This document shows positions 23,490 to 36,803 of a stretch of 64,000 nt of DNA, one piece after another. The DNA is taken from assembly GCA_021234535.1 (NCBI GenBank), contig CM037843.1, forward strand, positions 10,811,979 to 10,875,978. The letters are read 5' to 3'. The notes under the pieces were generated by a model, which worked only from the letters and a program-made list of their open reading frames with translations, searched no databases and was not told the DNA's origin. Made by a program: the position numbers and the translations under genes. This stretch comes from Stichopus chloronotus (lineage: Eukaryota; Echinodermata; Holothuroidea; Aspidochirotida; Stichopodidae). The first letter of the stretch is position 1, and the number at the start of each line of letters is the position of its first letter.

Positions 23490-24260
23490 ATGTATATATA
23501 TATACAAATGATTTTATTATATAGGTAACTTGTTTCGTAATTGTTAAGTACTATAAACACATACATGAAAGGGACGTCATAAGCCCTGAGAGAACTTGAG
23601 GTGACGTCCAACAGAAAATAAACAAAGTTATAACAAAGTTATACTAATTGGGAATGAAGATCAGATGACTTAAGAACAACAAAACTTTACAATAGTTATT
23701 TACAACGAAAATTGTAAATGAAAGAAGGGGAGGGGGGGGGGGGAGGAGGGAGGTGGGTGGATGTAGGAAAATCAGAGGGAAAAGGGGTAAAGAAGGTTCT
23801 CTACATCACTTGTAATCAATCAGTATTGCATAGTATATTTATCCAAGATGAGACTCTTAATTTGTCTCTTAAAGCTATTTTTTGTAGGGCACATTCGAAT
23901 ATCCATAGATGAAGAATTCCAAAGGTCGGGGCCAGTGTGTCTAATTGGTGTTCAATTGGTGATCTTTGCATACTTTGTTACGTCATGAAATGGTTTTAAA
24001 GTTTCCATGATTTCTCAAATAATGCATATGTTGCCAGTGTTGACCATCATAAAGTATGAGATGAAGGGCTGTAGCTGAAGAAATTCGTGTGGCAGCACAG
24101 TTCGTCAAGAACATGGAGCTTGGAAATAGAAGCAATGCTTAGTCTCATCTACTACAATTGAGAAGGTCATGGTTAAGTGTTTCATATTGTTTTGAACAAC
24201 TTTGCAAATTGCTGCTTAGTTACAGTTGTAGTCTTGAACTAACTTTTAATAGTTACTCAG
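23490..24260 (-). pseudogene. 3' end of a second non-LTR retrotransposon (LINE ORF2 C-terminus plus 3' UTR)
   Basis: On the minus strand the sequence reads KLHVL (near 24117), then RISSATALHLILYDG, then YAKITN, then GPDLWNSSSMDIRMCPTKN (ending near 23880) and SFKRQIKSLILDKY, with a TGA stop at 23820-23822. GPxLWNSLPxxIR...SFKRxLK followed by a stop is the typical carboxyl end of Jockey/CR1/L2-type reverse transcriptases. At least two frameshifts and in-frame stops are present. Below 23820 lies about 330 bp of 3' UTR with a purine/G-run region (about 23715-23760), GGACGTCA (23573) and TGACGTCC (23602), ending near a TA-rich simple repeat at 23490-23520. The catalytic region is absent (5' truncation). 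Confidence 0.8.
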
Positions 24261-27077
24261 TCTTGAGTTCTGGCGTTTGCTGAAGACATTGATCAGATCA
24301 ACTGTTTTCTACAATAGTTTTCTCCTGATTTTAATCTAATTGTTGTTTATTCCACGTATTAAAATTGTTTTGTTACAATAGACTTTAGATGGTGTTCATT
24401 GTGGTTTTGGTCGGTCCTCTCTATTGTTTTTTTCTCACACCTTCAGTTTGCTGAATAGTGAGTGAAAGTGGGGAATGATAGCGAAGGTGGTTCTATAGAG
24501 GGAGACATTTCGAAATTATTAGCTGCTTTCCCCAGTTCAATTGCCAAAATGCCCTTAAAGTTGTCGAGCGACCTCTAACGTGATAACCATAATTGCAACC
24601 TATAATCACAACTTGAAATTTAAGTATCAGGCAGCAAATGTAATGTTCAGATGGAACTGAAACTTTCCTCTCATTATACCCCCCTCCTCCATCCCTTCCT
24701 TAACTCTTCTTCATAATGAAGCCCAACTGGAGAACGTAAATATAAAGGCTAACTGTAAGTGCAAAACTACACCAGATACCAAACAATAGCATAACGTAAC
24801 ACGTATCAATATTTTACAACACAGTATTAGGTTGTGACATCACCGGACGTCGTCAACTGTAGAAGGTTTTGTGCTTAGATTCTTGTATCAGTGATATCAA
24901 TAACATATCCAATTCTATCTATCCATGTGAGATATCCCCAAATGCTGAGGATGAATAAAATCGCTGGTCAAGTTACGGGACTCTGAGGATATATCGAGTG
25001 GTATTGAGCGCGCTCTTTAGTGTCGAGAATAATTTCGTTTTTTTTTTCATTGCAAACTACAAAAAAATAAAAATAAAAAGTAACATTACGGTAGTAAAAT
25101 GAGGATAGGGCTAGACTGTTTCCATTGAAGATTATAAAGCAAAATCACTGGTGGAGCTTCACTGGACACTACATAATGTTTTGATAAATCAGGTCTCTAA
25201 ACTTTTTCCTCTATTTGATGAGACAGAATTTTTAAAAGGTACAAGAACGTTAATTGTCTTTGGTGTGCTTTCAGTGGTATTGATTTTCTAGTTTACATCG
25301 TCCTATCTATATATTTGCCTGTGGCATTAAGATGATTCATTTATATTCTTCTTTGCTTAGGTGGAGGCTGCAAATGTCTGTGAAGATAAATGTAATATTG
25401 CAGCTTCATTACAGGTGATGAAAGATTTTGGTGTTTAAATATTTCTTTACTATTCTTTCTGATAATGTTAACTCCAGGGAAGTCACCATTATCCATTTCG
25501 TAAGACAAGACAAGCCTTTGTAAAAAGGTTATGTAAACGGTGAAAAATCACAATGAAACTGAAGCGAGAATTTCACAGAAACAAACTTAAAGAAGTTTGA
25601 TGTTGGAACAGCATATTGTTTTCTGTTCTTAGAGGCCAATTTTAATACCTGACTTTGAAGGCTACTTGAAAAACAAAGTTAGTTCTTTAATCATTAATTC
25701 CATTACAATTATTCACAATACTTTTCCACCTGTTTCAACAGAACTTGAACGCGTATTTTGTGCACACAAAGTTTCGACATCACTTTGGCAAACAATTTAT
25801 ATACAGTCACATGTTTATGTTTCTTACATAAATTTATCTTTTTAAACTTACAAACTAGGTTGATCATTATTTGGGTTCAGTTTTATATAACGCCACGCGT
25901 CACTGGTGACGTATGCATATTTGATTTTTAACTTGATAAGTTCATCCTTGACTTTGCTCAACTTCATTATTACAAGTTCCACGGCAGATGAATCTCAACT
26001 GCTCAAGTAACAATAGGCAACAAATACGGCAGTTTGAGAGGTTGCAGGCTTCACATTAAGGCAGTCACTTGAAATAAAATATATTAAAACAAAACTAAGA
26101 AACGACGACTAGAGATGATATTTCCGTACCACTAGGTTTCCTTAAAATATCGGTTGATATCTTCAGGAGGCGTAGCTATTATTACGTTACATTAATCGGT
26201 AAAATCGAAGAAACAGAAAAAATCTTAGCCATATTTGGCATGAAACTTTTGAAGAAATAAGAATGCATTTAAATAATGTGACTCATGAGAAATATTAATG
26301 GACGTGGAAAGAAGGTGTTCGACAACTGCACTGATTTCAAAGCCATCACAAATTGAAATATGAGCTTACTTAAACATGAATAGTAATTTAGACATAAATA
26401 CGAAAATTTGAGCATGAGTAAGTAAATTACGAAGCAAAAGCAAGGGAAACTAAAGATATCTGAAGATATCTGGTCATCTCTAAAAATGTCACTACGTATG
26501 TGTGTCGGTATCGTGTAACATAGTCACAAATGTAATCCATGGTACACTTAAAAAGCTATTCACAGCTTTTGCAAATACATATATTGTTATATGACAGGAG
26601 AGCCTAGATTTGAAACATAACGAAACTGGTTTGGGGTTTTCAAAGGTCTGCATACCTATACTGTTATATTAATTATTGAAATCGATTACAGTCAATTGTT
26701 CTATTAAGTAAAACAGTTTTCCGATTACAAACAAGAGCAAAAGGAATATACTTTATACGTTCACATGTTGTTGAAGGTTAAGACAGCTTTAAGATGCAGA
26801 GGACTTAAAGGCAAGGAAAAAATCTGACTTCAGTCCTTTATAGATGCAGTTTACTTGCGACGTGGGTATTTTTGACAAATATGAGACAAAAAACATCGCT
26901 CGTCTAATAGAGGACGCATATCTGCTTTGATTAGTACACTATTGGGACCATTGCACCAGAAGAATTTGGTTATGTATTGCTTTTGCTCAAAGATTATGTG
27001 GTTTAACTCAAAAAAGAGGAGGAAAATGGATTGTTTGAGGGTAGAAAATTATGTTGAAGCTCCGCCCTAAATTCAAT
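24261..27077. other. Non-coding stretch, no gene seen
   Basis: About 2.8 kb AT-rich sequence. No frame of 60 codons or more. No repeat family identified. A T-run lies at about 25040. Confidence 0.55.
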
Positions 27078-27101
27078 AATCCTTTGATTTCTCAAAGGAT
27101 T
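27078..27101. repeat. Perfect 10-bp hairpin
   Basis: AATCCTTTGA (27078-27087), loop TTTC, TCAAAGGATT (27092-27101). A perfect inverted repeat with a 4-nt loop; no poly-T context or neighbouring gene suggests a function. Confidence 0.8.
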
Positions 27102-29111
27102 CTCTTGAACGAAAAAACAATGAGCATGAATTAGTCTACTTAAGAGAAGAATCTTAGGGAATTTATAACTACATTCTGATAAAATGATTCAAGAGAAGTC
27201 AATGTTACTTCATGTGAGATTGCTTGGCTAGTGTAGGCAGTCTTCCTTTCGTTGAGTTTGCATTTACACTTTGTACATACCGAAGTCCTTCAATCAGCAA
27301 CAAACGACTCTGTACCACAAATATCATAACCAGGAAATGTAACTAGTACAACTAAGTCAAAGTGAGTACATACGTTAGTCGTGCAGCATTGAGTGTATCC
27401 GCCTAATTTTAATACTTGGATATAATATCTGTTTAATGTTGTAGGTGCCATCTATTAATATCACGACTATTAATAATTAAAATACATCCAGTTTTTTTAC
27501 TTTGAGGATTCTATGATTGCAATGGATTTATTCTAACCGAGATGTACTTTCACAACACTTAACCAGTTTAAGTGTTTGTATTTGTTCATTTGTTTATCAA
27601 TAATTTGAATCGCTGTTGGATTTTGACGATATTTGAAACATTCACAAAGACCCGGGAAATACGGAATAGCTTGAGTTCGATTTTAGTGTGCAGAAATGTT
27701 TCACTAGTATGTTTTCATCATATTCACGCTTTAACTGCAACACTTCTGTGGTTTACAATATAATGAAAGATTGGATGAAAATACACAGGAAACATTCGAA
27801 TCCAAACAAGCTACATTTACTTTGTGTACCATATTTCATGTATTGAACCCATCAATTTCGTCAATATGTTTGTAAATGACATTTTTTATTCAACGTTTTA
27901 TTCGATTGACACACTTATAACACATAGTTGTTTTATTCACATGTATATATAGTTTATATTGTTTTGGCTGTTGTTGTTTTGTTTGGCTAGATTAAACAAA
28001 TTGAGCAATATCTACAGTATATCTTAGCATATATTGTATTTTATTTTCTTATCAAGGAGAGTACGATATTTAAACAGGGTGTTTTGTTTTTGTTCTGGTG
28101 TTGTTTCATATGTGTTTTTCTTTCATTTTTTGTGGGAAATTGTCTTTTGTGATCCTGAATCCATTGTCACAGAGCTGTAATGACATAGCTTTTCTAATCA
28201 CGTCTAATATCTTTTTCATCACGTGAGTCCAATCAGAAGATTGATATTTTACCATAACAATCCTACTCAATGAAAATGTTGAGGTATATACGTTCTAGAC
28301 GCTTAATCCAAAATTTCGCATATTATGAAGAAAAACAGAAATATGAAATCTTTCAAAACGTCCACACTGAATATTTGTGTAAAAGATTCAGATCTGCACT
28401 GTTATATTCTATCAGATATTTAAAAAGTGCATGCACCGCAGTTGAAATGTATGTAAATCTTTGCTGCTAATATTTAAATTGCACATTCTTTATTATACGT
28501 GTTTCAGTTAGCTGCTTATAGCAGTGGGTTTTAATATGAATTTCACACACTTCGAATGATACACATTATGTTAAATGCAGTATAGCTATTTTGCTCTATA
28601 TTTTGCTCTATATATATAGTTGCAAATGCTACATACATCTCCGTGAAATTCATCGGCCAACATACGATCTATATGAACTCATGAAGCAAAGTTCGTATTC
28701 ATGCTGGAACAGACGTTCGTAAAACATTTATTAACATTTATCTTACCACTTTATCTGTAATTATAAATTTTAATGTGGCAAGTGTAACGGATTCGTAATT
28801 TGCAACAAATGTTGTTCTGAAAAGGAAATGAACGTTTCTGTCGAGTCAAGTACGATTGCTTATTCATACCAGTCCCGAGAACAATTTCAGTACAAGCAAC
28901 GGGCGCCTGTCGTGTTGCCATTAACAAGAAAAGATTTTTGTATGGAAGATTTGTGGAGACGTATAAGTATATCTAACAAGACAATAAAATGGCAAAATGT
29001 GCTTTAGAGATCCCAAAGCAATGGTTACCACTATAAGTGAAAATGAATCCCTAACTGCGCCATAAACGATACTTTATTATGTTGATGATACTTTTATGTA
29101 ATATAAGTAAC
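27102..29111. other. Non-coding stretch, no gene seen
   Basis: About 2 kb of AT-rich sequence with frames of at most 66 codons. T-rich 28080-28130. No repeat identified. Confidence 0.55.
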
Positions 29112-29136
29112 CTGATGATCGCGTTAGCGTGAAACG
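29112..29136 (+). ncRNA. Hammerhead-like core motif (plus strand)
   Basis: CTGATGA (29112-29118) is followed by a small hairpin CGC-GTTA-GCG (29120-29129) and GAAAC (29131-29135). This is the order of the hammerhead ribozyme core: CUGANGA, stem II, GAAA. The stem-II base next to the core is a T-T mismatch, and stems I and III and the cleavage dinucleotide are not evident, so activity is doubtful. Such cores are known in Penelope-like retroelements; the link here is inference. Confidence 0.35.
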
Positions 29137-29171
29137 TAGTGGTGTAGACCAAGGTAATAGTGTACAGAATA

Positions 29172-29279
<108 letters not shown>

Positions 29280-29331
29280 AACAAATATGACAATTTTGAA
29301 GCACAAAAATTTTTACAAGAAAAGGTGTATA

Positions 29332-29359
29332 TTTCGGACACGCCTGTGTCCTTCTTCAG
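29332..29359 (-). ncRNA. Hammerhead-like core motif (minus strand)
   Basis: On the minus strand: CTGAAGA (29359 to 29353), one unpaired A, a 6-bp stem GGACAC / GTGTCC with loop AGGC (29351 to 29336), then GAAA (29335 to 29332). The core bases and a perfect stem II are present. A stem III and a UH cleavage site were not found directly downstream (TATACACC follows). Best read as a Penelope-type or hammerhead-derived terminal motif. Confidence 0.4.
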
Positions 29360-29368
29360 CACAAACTA

Positions 29369-29386
29369 ATATACATATATATATAC

Positions 29387-29419
<33 letters not shown>

Positions 29420-29423
29420 TATA
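29369..29423. repeat. Interrupted TA/CATA microsatellite
   Basis: ATACATATATATATACATAT-type sequence continuing to (TA)n. Distinct from the pure TA tract 100 bp upstream. Confidence 0.9.
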
Positions 29424-29843
29424 AATTTGAAAATTACACCGTAAGCAATTAACATATCTATGACTAAAATTTTTTGTTCGTTAATTACTGTCTGTTAGTT
29501 TCATGGTATAGGTATTCGGAAATTTAAAAAGAATGTAATATACGGTAATAATTACAGGCCTATATATGTATAAGTCGGTGTTTGTGCATGTACTATCTAT
29601 CGGAACCTTTTTTTTCATAATCGACTCTGGAACAAAAATGTAGTTCCACATTCTGCTTGCGACAGTTAAGAGTATGTTTTTGTTTAATAGAAGACAATGC
29701 CAACGACACAAACAAGAACGCTCAAATTAATTAAGAAAGAAACTAAGAAACCATGAGACAGCAACGAAACCATGCATGAGACGCGCATAAGTCGGATTTC
29801 GCTCATCCAATGCTTCAAGAAACTCCATCCAAACACCTTTAAA

Positions 29844-29887
29844 CCAATCAGTCTCTGGTTAACACCACCCCCCCCTTATATAAATAG
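29844..29887 (+). promoter_or_regulatory. Weak core-promoter candidate (CCAAT plus TATA)
   Basis: CCAAT at 29844-29848 and TATATAAATAG at 29877-29887, separated by a C-run, with a purine-rich stretch after. No downstream exon on the plus strand is evident, and AT-rich DNA yields such TATA words by chance. Kept only because of the CCAAT-TATA spacing. Confidence 0.15.
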
Positions 29888-30446
29888 AAAAAAAGAGGGG
29901 GAGGGAGAGAAAAAGAAGTCATGATTGAGTGTCATAAAGGTAATTAGTCAAAAATCACTAATGTGTACAAATACCCCTCTTTCAGCGGTATATCTTAATC
30001 AAAAGGAGTCGCCCTTAAAATTACTTGAAAGCGGTGCACTGGTTTTTCAGCTATTGGCGTCTAACGGATTACAATGATGTGATCTGGCCTAACTAACAGG
30101 TTTAGCACAATGAAGGCGGCGGGTCTACAATAACCACCGCCGATCGTCCGGGCAAGGCCGAGCTGACTTCTTTCGTTACAATAATGGAAAGTGTTGGAGA
30201 CACATTAGCCGGTGAATAGGAAACTCGTGAAAGGTCTCGTCGAAAATTGGGTGTATTAAAAAGGCGCTATTTTTGTCAGGGTGGTCCAATCAGTCTAATA
30301 AAATTCTACTTCTAGATGTGAAGTTTTTGTCTTCCTGTTGGTCAGTCTGGTCTTTCGTATATGGCTAAAGGATTTTTTCTTCATCAAGATTTTACCTTTT
30401 TTACTCTTCTTTTGCTACTTCTGAATTCTGGAGTGTTGGTACTTAC

Positions 30447-30493
30447 TAGAAGTCTCTCCTCACAAGGTTCCATGTAACATCCGAGACTGGGAT
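30447..30493 (-). other. Possible 47-bp internal exon
   Basis: On the minus strand a pyrimidine-rich tract (TATCTATCTCTCTCTTCACG) leads to TTTACAG (AG at 30495-30494) and, 47 bp later, a strong donor GTAAGT (30446-30441). Two of three frames are open across the interval. No protein similarity can be judged from so short a piece. Strength rests on both splice signals being good; chance is quite possible. Confidence 0.25.
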
Positions 30494-30502
30494 CTGTAAA
30501 TT

Positions 30503-32785
30503 ATCGTGAAGAGAGAGATAGATAAACAAACACACAGACAAAAGGCTTACTGACGTACATCACGACAGGTAAGATAACTGCTAGATTTTATCAATGTTCG
30601 TTTCCTTGGTCCGACTTCAAACGTATCAGTGGACAACAGAACTTGTACCATTTATTTAATATTTGATGAAGGTGCCACCTTTCTTTTTAATTTTTGAAAT
30701 CCCAAACGTTGGTTCGACTTATGAGCAGAGGAAGATTAAAGTTTAAAAGAGATATGAGAAGCCTCAAAGAAACTATAAGTCATCGCAAATGACCAACTAT
30801 AATAATGCTACATTGTATTCTTACATAAAGTGCCGGTACTATATTTGCTATATTACTACAGGCATTATGAATAGCAATGATATACTTCGATAATATTTTT
30901 AACTTTTTTCTTCAGTTTCAACATTGATTTCTTCTACATTATATATGATTGTTTGTAAACATACTTGTTCGATCAATGACAGATACATCCTGGCAGAACA
31001 CTCTGCATACTTTCTCGGTAGTTATCGTGTCGTATTGAACCAAACCACTACAAAGAGCTTTAGCCTAAACTATAAAATTTAAACCGGAGGTGAACATATT
31101 CCGAGACAAACAAAATAAGCAGTAGACTTGTAAGGATTAATAATAGCAATGTATAATTAATCAACCAGTGACCATTAGCCGAAGATATCGTATTTTTCGC
31201 GGAACTGGTCTAATAATGGGACATTGCCTGTTTAAAGAGACCAGTGATAAAAATCGAGTGGTCCTCTTTTAGTTTCTCTATTTGAGTTTGTTTACATCAA
31301 CCTTTACTGTGAATGCTGCGGACGGTTCTACTCAGCGCGAATCTTTAAATTTAAAGAAAAAAGTATTACATATTAACCAGTTATAAAAGAGTCTTCTAAA
31401 TAAGTTTAAGACTTTCACACATGTGAGTATTACGATTTTAAAATTGAGTGAAAAGTAAAAAAGGGAAAATAAAATTAAAACTGCATTAAAAACAGGGAAA
31501 TGATTAGTCTGAAAAGCAGGGTTGGAGTAATGTATTTTGTTCACGTTCAGTATTGTTAATTTCTTTTTATTTTTATACATTGTACATTTAAACAAATCAA
31601 GTATGGTATCTTAAAGAGACAAATACGGTGTCAATACTATTGGCCATTATCATGTACAACATGAATTAAACACACTGTCATGTTGTGCGAGTTATAATTA
31701 AGTAATCGTATGCTATAACAGTGCATATGCGCCATCTCAATTATGATTAGAGGGGAACATGACGAATACCATCCGCACAGTCATGCATGGCGATGTTTGT
31801 TTTCGTCCCAGTAAAGTTGTACGTGATATCAGCTGTTTCTGTTGTTCTTGTGTATTCCCTTTGTTGACTCCGTACTGCGAGAAGAAAAAAAAAATTAAAA
31901 CCTTAGCGAGACTTCAAAAGGTGCGCAGTAGCAGCACAAAGTCTTTACTGTGTATGCTTAATCCAAACATTTTGGCGACGGCCAATATCTTTGATGTTGC
32001 AAAAACTGAAAGCTGACGTTTCAGGCTAGGGTTACCCTGTCTTTTGGCAGTGGACTTTGTCATCGCTCATATCGTATTGTCATCTGCACTGATTCACTGA
32101 TGTCAACGGAATCCAGCTGTTGATAACTCACTCGTACATCATGAAAGCAATCTGCACATCGGCTTATGACAAGTTTTTCATTGAGGTATATATATACAAC
32201 TTGTTTGCTTTTCGTTTTGCCATTTTGGCGAGGAATTTCACATTTATTTTTTCTTTCTCTTCGGTTGGGTTGAGAAAACCGTGACAGTCTTTAATCTAAT
32301 ACATCGATGTGTAGTCAGTTAAGAATTACGATCGTCGGTCTTATTTCGCACCCTAATGAGGAATAAGCTAAACATTAACCCCAGACATCTGTTGCCCGTT
32401 CATCACAGAACTTTTAATAAATTGTACTCCTTTGTTTTAAGTGTGCCAAGGACTTGAAGCTAATTAAAAACCAACTCCTTGTTATTTGTTTCTATCTCAA
32501 GGCGACCCTTCTGTAACAAAATTAAACGATAGCTTTTCAAGAGAGGTTAGTGATTGCGGACTATTTATGATTGTTGATCTGGAAGGCTTGCTTGTTCCAG
32601 TTTGTCTTCAAGGATGTTTTCTTCTTTCCATTTGAACGCAAGAAGTAGGAGTTCGAAATCAGATGAAACAAAAAGAAAGAAGGAAGGCGATAAATATCGT
32701 TAAGTTAATAATTTTCTTCCCTTATATTAATTACTTCAAAACCAGTGAATGAAAAGAGACATTATCTGAAATACAAGACATAAGT
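30503..32785. other. Non-coding stretch, no gene seen
   Basis: About 2.3 kb. Frames at 31332-31595 (minus) and 31759-32016 (plus) reach 85-87 codons but show no domain and no splice support. No repeat identified. Confidence 0.5.
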
Positions 32786-32789
32786 ATAG

Positions 32790-33030
32790 CTAATCCCTAT
32801 TGTCTAGACAGTATCTGAAGTAAGAGAGAGAGAGAAAAAAACTAATCCATACTGTATTGTTTCTGTCTGAAATAGCAAACATGTATTAAACTGATCTCAA
32901 TGAATTGTTTCTCTGTTAGAAGCAGGAGACAAGGGATTATCTTATTCCACTGTGTTGTGTCTAAGAGTATATATTAACATAAGAGAAAAAAATGTTAACT
33001 AATCTACACTGTTATGTTTCTAGCTCTTTA
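32790..33030 (+). repeat. Degenerate ~50-bp tandem repeat
   Basis: Five spaced variants of CTAATCYAYACTGTATTGTTTCT occur at about 32790, 32842, 32892, 32937 and 32997, separated by purine-rich or TA-rich filler. Divergence is high, so the array is old or only partly tandem. Confidence 0.4.
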
Positions 33031-36000
33031 TAAAAGAGCAATCATGACATTAACTTATCCCACAGTAATGATCTCCCACAGGTATCATGAAAGCATTCAA
33101 AAATTTCCTTCAAATTTTGTTTTTTATCTTTCACAATATTCGTTTTGTGGTGTCGGGCTGTAGGTAGTGTATTTTAGGTAACTCTATCTTACTCTATGAA
33201 ATTCAAAACTCATACGATTACAAGTGGATGATTTTCTTTCCGATATATATGGTACGGTATGCTTTATCACACTGTACTTCTGTGATTCCAATAAATCAGG
33301 TTTCAGTTGTTACATACAACTCAAGGAACCGTTGGACTTCCTTACAGAACCTTACTTCTTACAACAAATTAGTTAATCTCACAAGTTGCAGCTTGATAAC
33401 GAATATATATGGGAGAGGCCTACTTCCCAATCTAACTTGCAAATGTACTATGTCATGTTATTTTTATTTTTGTATATATTATTTACATATATATAGTTCA
33501 TTTAATCATTTTTAATCTCTTAAAAGATTTACCAGTAACTTTTGTTGCACACATTGTCAGATTCTGCATTGCATTCCGCATTCTGATGAAAAAAAAAGAG
33601 TTGGAACCAAACGCTGATTTACCCTTTAAACCTGAAATTCTACAGTGTGGCAACGGACGAGTTGCATTGAGAAATAACAGAAGTAATAAAATAGAATTCA
33701 CTTTTCATTACAAGCATTTGTTGACATCAAGTTTAAACCATTTGTAGAGTTGTAAGTTCTTGGCTAAGGCAAATGAGTTTAGTAATCATTTAATTACATT
33801 GTATCCAACAGAGAGTGAAGACAAAGTAACAGTTTTAATCCCTAATAAAGTAAATTCCTAGATGATATATATGTGTATATTCTGTCTCACATTTTACCTT
33901 CACCTAACCTAAAAGTGGTAACTGAGAAATGCAATCATTGAGAGAGTCCTTTTTTTTTTGATAAGGAAGTAACCAAAACAAAAGGTTGGAAGAAAGCTAT
34001 TCACATCTGACAAAGGCTTGCAATCAGCAACGTATTTATGAAGAGCGTAGACTATTGAATGAGTTGGTTTTGAACCCTTAACAATGACAAAAGAACACAA
34101 TTTGAATTTTGACACTAACTTAAATGTCAGGTTATCGCAGCATTATGATGTCACAAATTGGTTTCGAAATGTTGTACCTCCTCTCTGCCAATCTTACCAC
34201 TAATCTTTCTAGCAAAGAATTGGTTCGAAAGTGAATACTTTTGCATTTTCATATGCTAAGTTAAACTTTGACGTTGCATAACAGAATATTAGCAAGCAAC
34301 TGATCAAAATGTGTTTTTTTCTGTCAATGTTGTCGACTTGTCTTCATCATTTAGGTCGGTATTGCTGGTGGCTCGAGTGCTTTAATTACACTAAGTGTAA
34401 GATCAAATAAGAAAACAGTCAAGAGAAGACAGGATGTTTCATTTCGTCAAAACATGAATTGAACTCGCGAAACTAAAACCAGGAAGTTTCACCAGAAACC
34501 TTTTCTTGTCATGAATCTGTTTCTTTCTACTTTTACATGTGCCGTTATATCAGTCTTTCCACAAATTGGAAAAATCAAGCTAAAGACAGCGGGACTTTGT
34601 CCGGAAAGGAATAACTTTCCATAAAGGATAAGTAGATGCGATGAATGGAGTTTACCATGTTAATATATATTACTTGCTGAGATGTTTTATTATAGCGAAA
34701 AGAGAAGGTGGGATAACTTCTTCATTGTTGCGGTTACCTCGTACTATAACCCTTAAAAAATGACTACCTTAACTATAATGGTTCACATATAAGTCCTCGT
34801 GCTATTTTGTGTACAGGAAAGAGTGCCATGCACCTCTTGAATTAAAGTAATCTTCCTGAGTTCAATGATTTTAAGAATACATGAAATATGTTATCATACG
34901 TATATTATGGTAGGAACACTGGAGTCATGTGCAATTAGAGAGGTCGCTACACATGTAGACAATTGTATTGGGAAGTGTAAACTTATTTACCGGAAGCAAA
35001 GAGTGTTGTGTATGTTATTCCTGTATGTTCTCAGGAACTTGATTCGAAGGTCTTCTTCATAGATTTTCTTCTCCAGTCCTGTTATTGATGAGGCTTTTCG
35101 TGCATATAGGGAGATCTGTAAATAAGCTCCTTTGACGTCTGGTATGCACACCTATACACTTCAAGAAACCTGTTTGAAGTAAGTCAACTATGACATAAAA
35201 ATGTTAAAAGAAAAATTAATTCTATACAAATACGTCCTTATAAATATTATTTGTTCAATGTGCATGAACACCACATGTTGCTACACTACATGTGTAGCTG
35301 AATTGTTGGTACAAAACAATAGACGGTCAAGAAATGTACACACACAAAAAAATATATAAAAATAAAAATATCGAAGAGTTAAAAGCCAAAAGGAATTCAA
35401 CAGACTCTCTGTTTATTAGTTTTGGACACATTGGTTATGCTCTTTTGGACACCCGATATGAGCATATTGTATCAGATATTTACATCATTTTAGACATTTA
35501 CAACAAGACTTTTCACATACTTTTTATTTTGGCCATCTTGGAAGCAGATGCCAACCGCTACACTGCAGGGTCTTCGAAACACATATGTGTGTTGCAGGTG
35601 ACAGTATTATGAAAATCATATTTACATTAAAAAATACGACAAGTGGCACTCATTTGAAAGATCTAATTTCACCTACCCAGGTAAATTGACACTGAGTGAA
35701 AATAACATACTAGAAATAATCACCCACCCCCTCTCCTCAAGAAACCATAAAACTTCCTGGAATAAAAAATATATGGTCGAGAAACCCTTTGTAAAAACTG
35801 TTCAATATGTAATTATCCCAATCTATCCCATATGTTGACACCTTTCTAATCTTTTAGAATTCGACGTGTGTCGTGACGACACAGAAAATAGATGTAAATT
35901 GTTTGTTTTGTCTTCAACTATGTGTCCTTCTTTTTTGTAAGGAAGACTCTGGGATGTTTATTCTTCCATCCTCGAGGATTCCTATAACGATAACTTCCGT

Positions 36001-36803
36001 GAAGACTATATGACTGACTTGACCAATAAATCCCTTAACTCACAGTTGAATTTGAGTTGTTCTTTAAGAGGGAGAGAAGGGCGAACCCACTCATAACCAC
36101 CATCTTATTTTTAATTCTGTTAATTCATTCATTTTTGTTGACCAAACTGTCTGTTTAACCATTATCTTATTACAATCCTATAAGTCTGTGCATAACTATC
36201 CCATGCTTCAAAAGTTAATGCCATATGTTTTCCCCTTCCTTTCCTTTCTGTGAGAATGACTGCAACCTCCTTAAACTTTAAGCATACTTAAGAGGTTAAA
36301 AGTTCTTAGTTTAAATGATAAAATGACACTACGCTTTGTGGTTTATTTCCCATCGGTGTAAATAGTCATCTTCTCGTCTGACAGAGAAAAGTATCTTTCG
36401 ATTTCTTTTAAAGTTATGAACGATGTGTTAATGGTGATTAAGCGAAGTGTACCCGAAAATGATAATTGGGGCGATATAGGCATTTGAACACGCCAAACGC
36501 AACGAAACAATGCAGTACCCGATGGTAATTTTTTTTAAGGGGAAACGCCAGGATAAAAAAGGCTGCATGTAGTTACGTAAACAAGTCGGTTCAAAGTTAG
36601 GAAATGTATCTACTGAACATTATGTACAATATGTATGTTGTGATTTGAAATGCACAGCTCTCTTCATGTACATTATGTCTTTCTTTGTGTGTGATACTGT
36701 TTAGTGAAAAGTTAACCCTGGAAGGTCCATTAACTGTAAGATAATGTACGATCAGGGTTAGCGCTGTAGCTGGATGCACAAGGGCACATGTAGTAATGCT
36801 ACA
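33031..36803. other. Non-coding stretch, no gene seen
   Basis: About 3.8 kb. The longest frames are 95 codons (33228-33515, plus) and 92 codons (35334-35612, plus); neither shows a recognisable domain. CTACAC...GTGTAG at about 35281-35297 is a small palindrome. Confidence 0.5.
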
